A DNA stretch of 7,827 bases from Nitrospinaceae bacterium (GTDB lineage: Bacteria > Nitrospinota > Nitrospinia > Nitrospinales > VA-1): positions 1 through 7,827 of the forward strand of contig DUAA01000035.1 of assembly GCA_012961055.1 (NCBI GenBank). Direction: 5' to 3'. Shown here piece after piece: positions 6,219 through 7,827 of this stretch. Under the pieces are notes generated by a model. It saw only the letters and a program-made list of their open reading frames with translations. It had not been told where the DNA came from and ran no database searches. Made by a program: the position numbers and the translations under genes. Each line of letters begins with the position of its first letter. The stretch's first letter is position 1.

Positions 6219-7466
6219 TTAGGTTATTTCCGTGGCTAAATTTTGGACCAGACATTCCTTTTGCTCACCGGTATCCATATTTTTTAATTTCAAATTTCCG
6301 GAGCGAATTTCGTTTTCTCCCAGAATTAGAGTAAACCGGGACTGTGATTTGTTAGCTTTTCGCATTTGGCTTTTCATGCTTGCGGTTTCATAATCTCTTT
6401 CCACCCAGAATCCTTTTAAGCGTAATTCATGTGCAATTTGAAATCCAAGCATTTTTGTTTCTTTACCTAGGCAAACGATAAAAATGTCTGGAGTTGTTTT
6501 GGGATGTTTTTTTTCATGAAAAGGCACTAACGAAACCAGGCGTTCAAGACCTAGTGCAAAACCAAAGCAGGGAGTGGAAGGTCCATCCAAATCTTCAACT
6601 AACGTGTCGTATCGTCCGCCTCCACAGATAGCATTTTGAGCGCCTAAATACACTGAAGTGATCTCAAATGCAGTATGGTTGTAATAATCCAAGCCTCGCA
6701 CTAGGTTGGTATTGACGGAGTATGGAATACCCGCAGAATCCAAAAGAGAGCGAACTTCTGAGAAATGATCGGCGCTGGCTTTATCCAGATGATCAATGAG
6801 TTTAGGGAGTTTGTCCGCTATTTTACTGCATTGTTCTACTTTGCAATCCAAGACGCGCAATGGGTTACGTTGGTATCGGGCTGTGCAGTTGGAACATAAT
6901 TGATCCAAAAACTTTTCAATTTCTGCTTTAAGAATCTCCCTATATTGAGGCCGACATTCCTGGCTACCCAAGCTGTTGATTTCAAGGCTGACCTCGGTTA
7001 GACCCAATTCTTTGAAGAATTCAATGACCATGGTCATCACTTCTGCATCAACAATAGGACTGGATGAGCCCATGACTTCAACACCAATTTGATTAAACTG
7101 CCTGAGTCTGCCAGCCTGTGGACGTTCGTAGCGAAACATAGGACCGACATAAAACATCTTAAGCGTAGAAGGTGGATTGTACATTTTATGCTCGATATAG
7201 GCACGTACTACTGAGGCGGTTCCTTCCGGTCTTAGCGTAATGGAATCGCCGCTACGATCATTAAATGTGTACATTTCCTTTTCGACGATATCTGTGGCTT
7301 CACCGATGCTACGCAAAAAAAGTCGGGTGTCCTCAAAAATGGGAAGGCGGATTTCTTTGAAACCAAATCGGGAGAAAATATTATGCGCAACGGATTCAAT
7401 GTATTGCCATTTCCAGATATCCTCTGGAAGAATATCTTTTACGCCACGTATGCTTTGAATTTTCAT
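6219..7466 (-). CDS. hisS: Histidyl-tRNA synthetase
   Basis: This class II aminoacyl-tRNA synthetase charges tRNA-His in the cytosol and works as a dimer. I chose ATG 7466 (415 residues) over the in-frame TTG at 7490 because MKIQSIRGVKDILPED then begins just as in known HisRS proteins. Neither start has a Shine-Dalgarno sequence. Visible motifs are LRPEGT (78-83) and motif 2, GPMFRYERPQAGRLRQFNQ (108-126, with R112). The histidine-specific LVRGLDYYN is at 255-263 (R257), GGGRYD at 282-287, and motif 3, GFALGLERL, at 302-310. The anticodon-binding domain runs from about 326 to the end. A Cys-rich insertion with C191, C194, C208 and C213 could bind zinc, as in many bacterial HisRS proteins. The upstream neighbour on the same strand is fbp, 117 nt away. 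No T-box-like leader is evident. Confidence 0.97.
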   Translation of the reverse strand: MKIQSIRGVKDILPEDIWKWQYIESVAHNIFSRFGFKEIRLPIFEDTRLFLRSIGEATDIVEKEMYTFNDRSGDSITLRPEGTASVVRAYIEHKMYNPPSTLKMFYVGPMFRYERPQAGRLRQFNQIGVEVMGSSSPIVDAEVMTMVIEFFKELGLTEVSLEINSLGSQECRPQYREILKAEIEKFLDQLCSNCTARYQRNPLRVLDCKVEQCSKIADKLPKLIDHLDKASADHFSEVRSLLDSAGIPYSVNTNLVRGLDYYNHTAFEITSVYLGAQNAICGGGRYDTLVEDLDGPSTPCFGFALGLERLVSLVPFHEKKHPKTTPDIFIVCLGKETKMLGFQIAHELRLKGFWVERDYETASMKSQMRKANKSQSRFTLILGENEIRSGNLKLKNMDTGEQKECLVQNLATEIT

Positions 7467-7583
7467 AATAAATAAAAATTTGCTGATCAATTCTAATAGG
7501 AGAATTAAGCAAGGACTGGATAAGTCAAGAAAAGATTTGTTTCATAAGAGAGAACAATTACTAACTGCTCCCACGACTAGGGG
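7467..7583. other. Gap between fbp and hisS
   Basis: These 117 nt separate fbp and hisS on the same strand. On the minus strand a -35-like TTGACT (7528-7523) is present, but no good -10 lies at 16-18 nt; the best is TAATTC at 15 nt. A small AATTC-N8-GAATT dyad (7489-7506) lies upstream of the hisS ATG. Either a weak hisS promoter or co-transcription from fbp is possible. No terminator after fbp is apparent. Confidence 0.3.
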
Positions 7584-7827
7584 TCATCCGCTTAACCATT
7601 TAAACCAGCTGCCTTTTTTCACCTTAGTCGCAAGACGTTCCTCAGCCATTTCGACATCTTTTTTGCTACCGATATAAAGTGGTAGGGTGTCATGAATGCT
7701 GGTTGGCGAAATTTCAAGAATTCGTTGTATTCCTGTGGAAGCTTTTCCTCCTGCTTTTTCTACAATCAAAGCCAAAGGTGCAGCTTCAAAAGATAGTCTT
7801 AATTTTCCATTGGGACTTTTTTTGTCT
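7584..7827 (-). CDS. fbp: Fructose-1,6-bisphosphatase class I, C-terminal part
   Basis: The gene runs off the right edge of the window, so only the last 80 residues are visible and no start is present. They begin within [20 protein letters not shown], followed by [34 protein letters not shown] and a basic tail ending [11 protein letters not shown]. The segment K-L-R-L-x-x-E-x-x-P-x-A-x-x-x-E-x-A-G-G-x-A and the R-I-L-x-I-x-P-x-x-x-H block are characteristic of the class I FBPase C-terminal lobe, including the conserved metal-site Glu. The enzyme removes the C1 phosphate of fructose 1,6-bisphosphate in gluconeogenesis or a Calvin-type cycle. The tail after the GSKKDV helix is somewhat longer and more basic than in E. 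coli Fbp. It lies upstream of hisS on the same strand. Confidence 0.92.
   Translation of the reverse strand, partial: DKKSPNGKLRLSFEAAPLALIVEKAGGKASTGIQRILEISPTSIHDTLPLYIGSKKDVEMAEERLATKVKKGSWFKWLSG

Noticed and set aside
6219..7490. TTG 7490 as the start of hisS
   Set aside because: The extra eight residues (MISKFLFI) are hydrophobic and unlike HisRS N-termini, and no ribosome binding site precedes the TTG.
7480..7677. Plus-strand 65-codon frame opposite fbp and the fbp-hisS gap
   Set aside because: It overlaps a confident fbp coding end on the other strand and has no family resemblance; a shadow frame.

Overview
This window looks like ordinary chromosomal DNA from a Gram-negative bacterium with AT-leaning DNA (GC not computed). 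The Gram-negative reading rests on a lipobox-type signal peptide and a class I fructose-bisphosphatase. Long AT-rich intergenic gaps and two families common in environmental bacteria (DUF1566 and FGE-like lipoproteins) would fit a Nitrospinota- or deltaproteobacteria-like lineage. That placement is only an impression. There are no tRNA or rRNA genes, CRISPR arrays, insertion sequences or phage genes.

Left part (1-1822). An ITPA/HAM1-type nucleotide-sanitising pyrophosphatase (+, 169-708) converges on a small HEPN-like gene of the 'nucleotidyltransferase substrate-binding' family (-, 781-1176) that appears to have lost its catalytic residues. Divergent from it is a small cytosolic DUF1566 protein (+, 1355-1786), 36 nt upstream of acs.

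Centre (1823-4487). A complete acetyl-CoA synthetase gene, acs, ends at a very clean hairpin terminator. About 620 nt of AT-rich DNA without a recognisable gene follows. It holds candidate promoters and a weak hairpin, and could be a long leader, a small-RNA locus or decayed sequence.

Right part (4488-7827). A lipoprotein with a formylglycine-generating-enzyme (FGE/SUMF1-like) fold (+) converges on a minus-strand block read fbp (3' part only), hisS, fur. The fur-type regulator has a good promoter of its own. A 7-12-7 inverted repeat overlaps the predicted transcription start, and a U-tailed hairpin lies downstream.

The genes are mainly housekeeping: acetate activation, gluconeogenesis, translation, nucleotide hygiene and metal regulation. 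I see no coherent new multi-gene system. The items most worth a second look are the degenerate orphan HEPN-like protein, the probably non-catalytic FGE-like lipoprotein, the DUF1566-acs pairing, the fur operator candidate, the inverted TGTCAYTCTGARGG pair, and the long intergenic region at 3863-4487.
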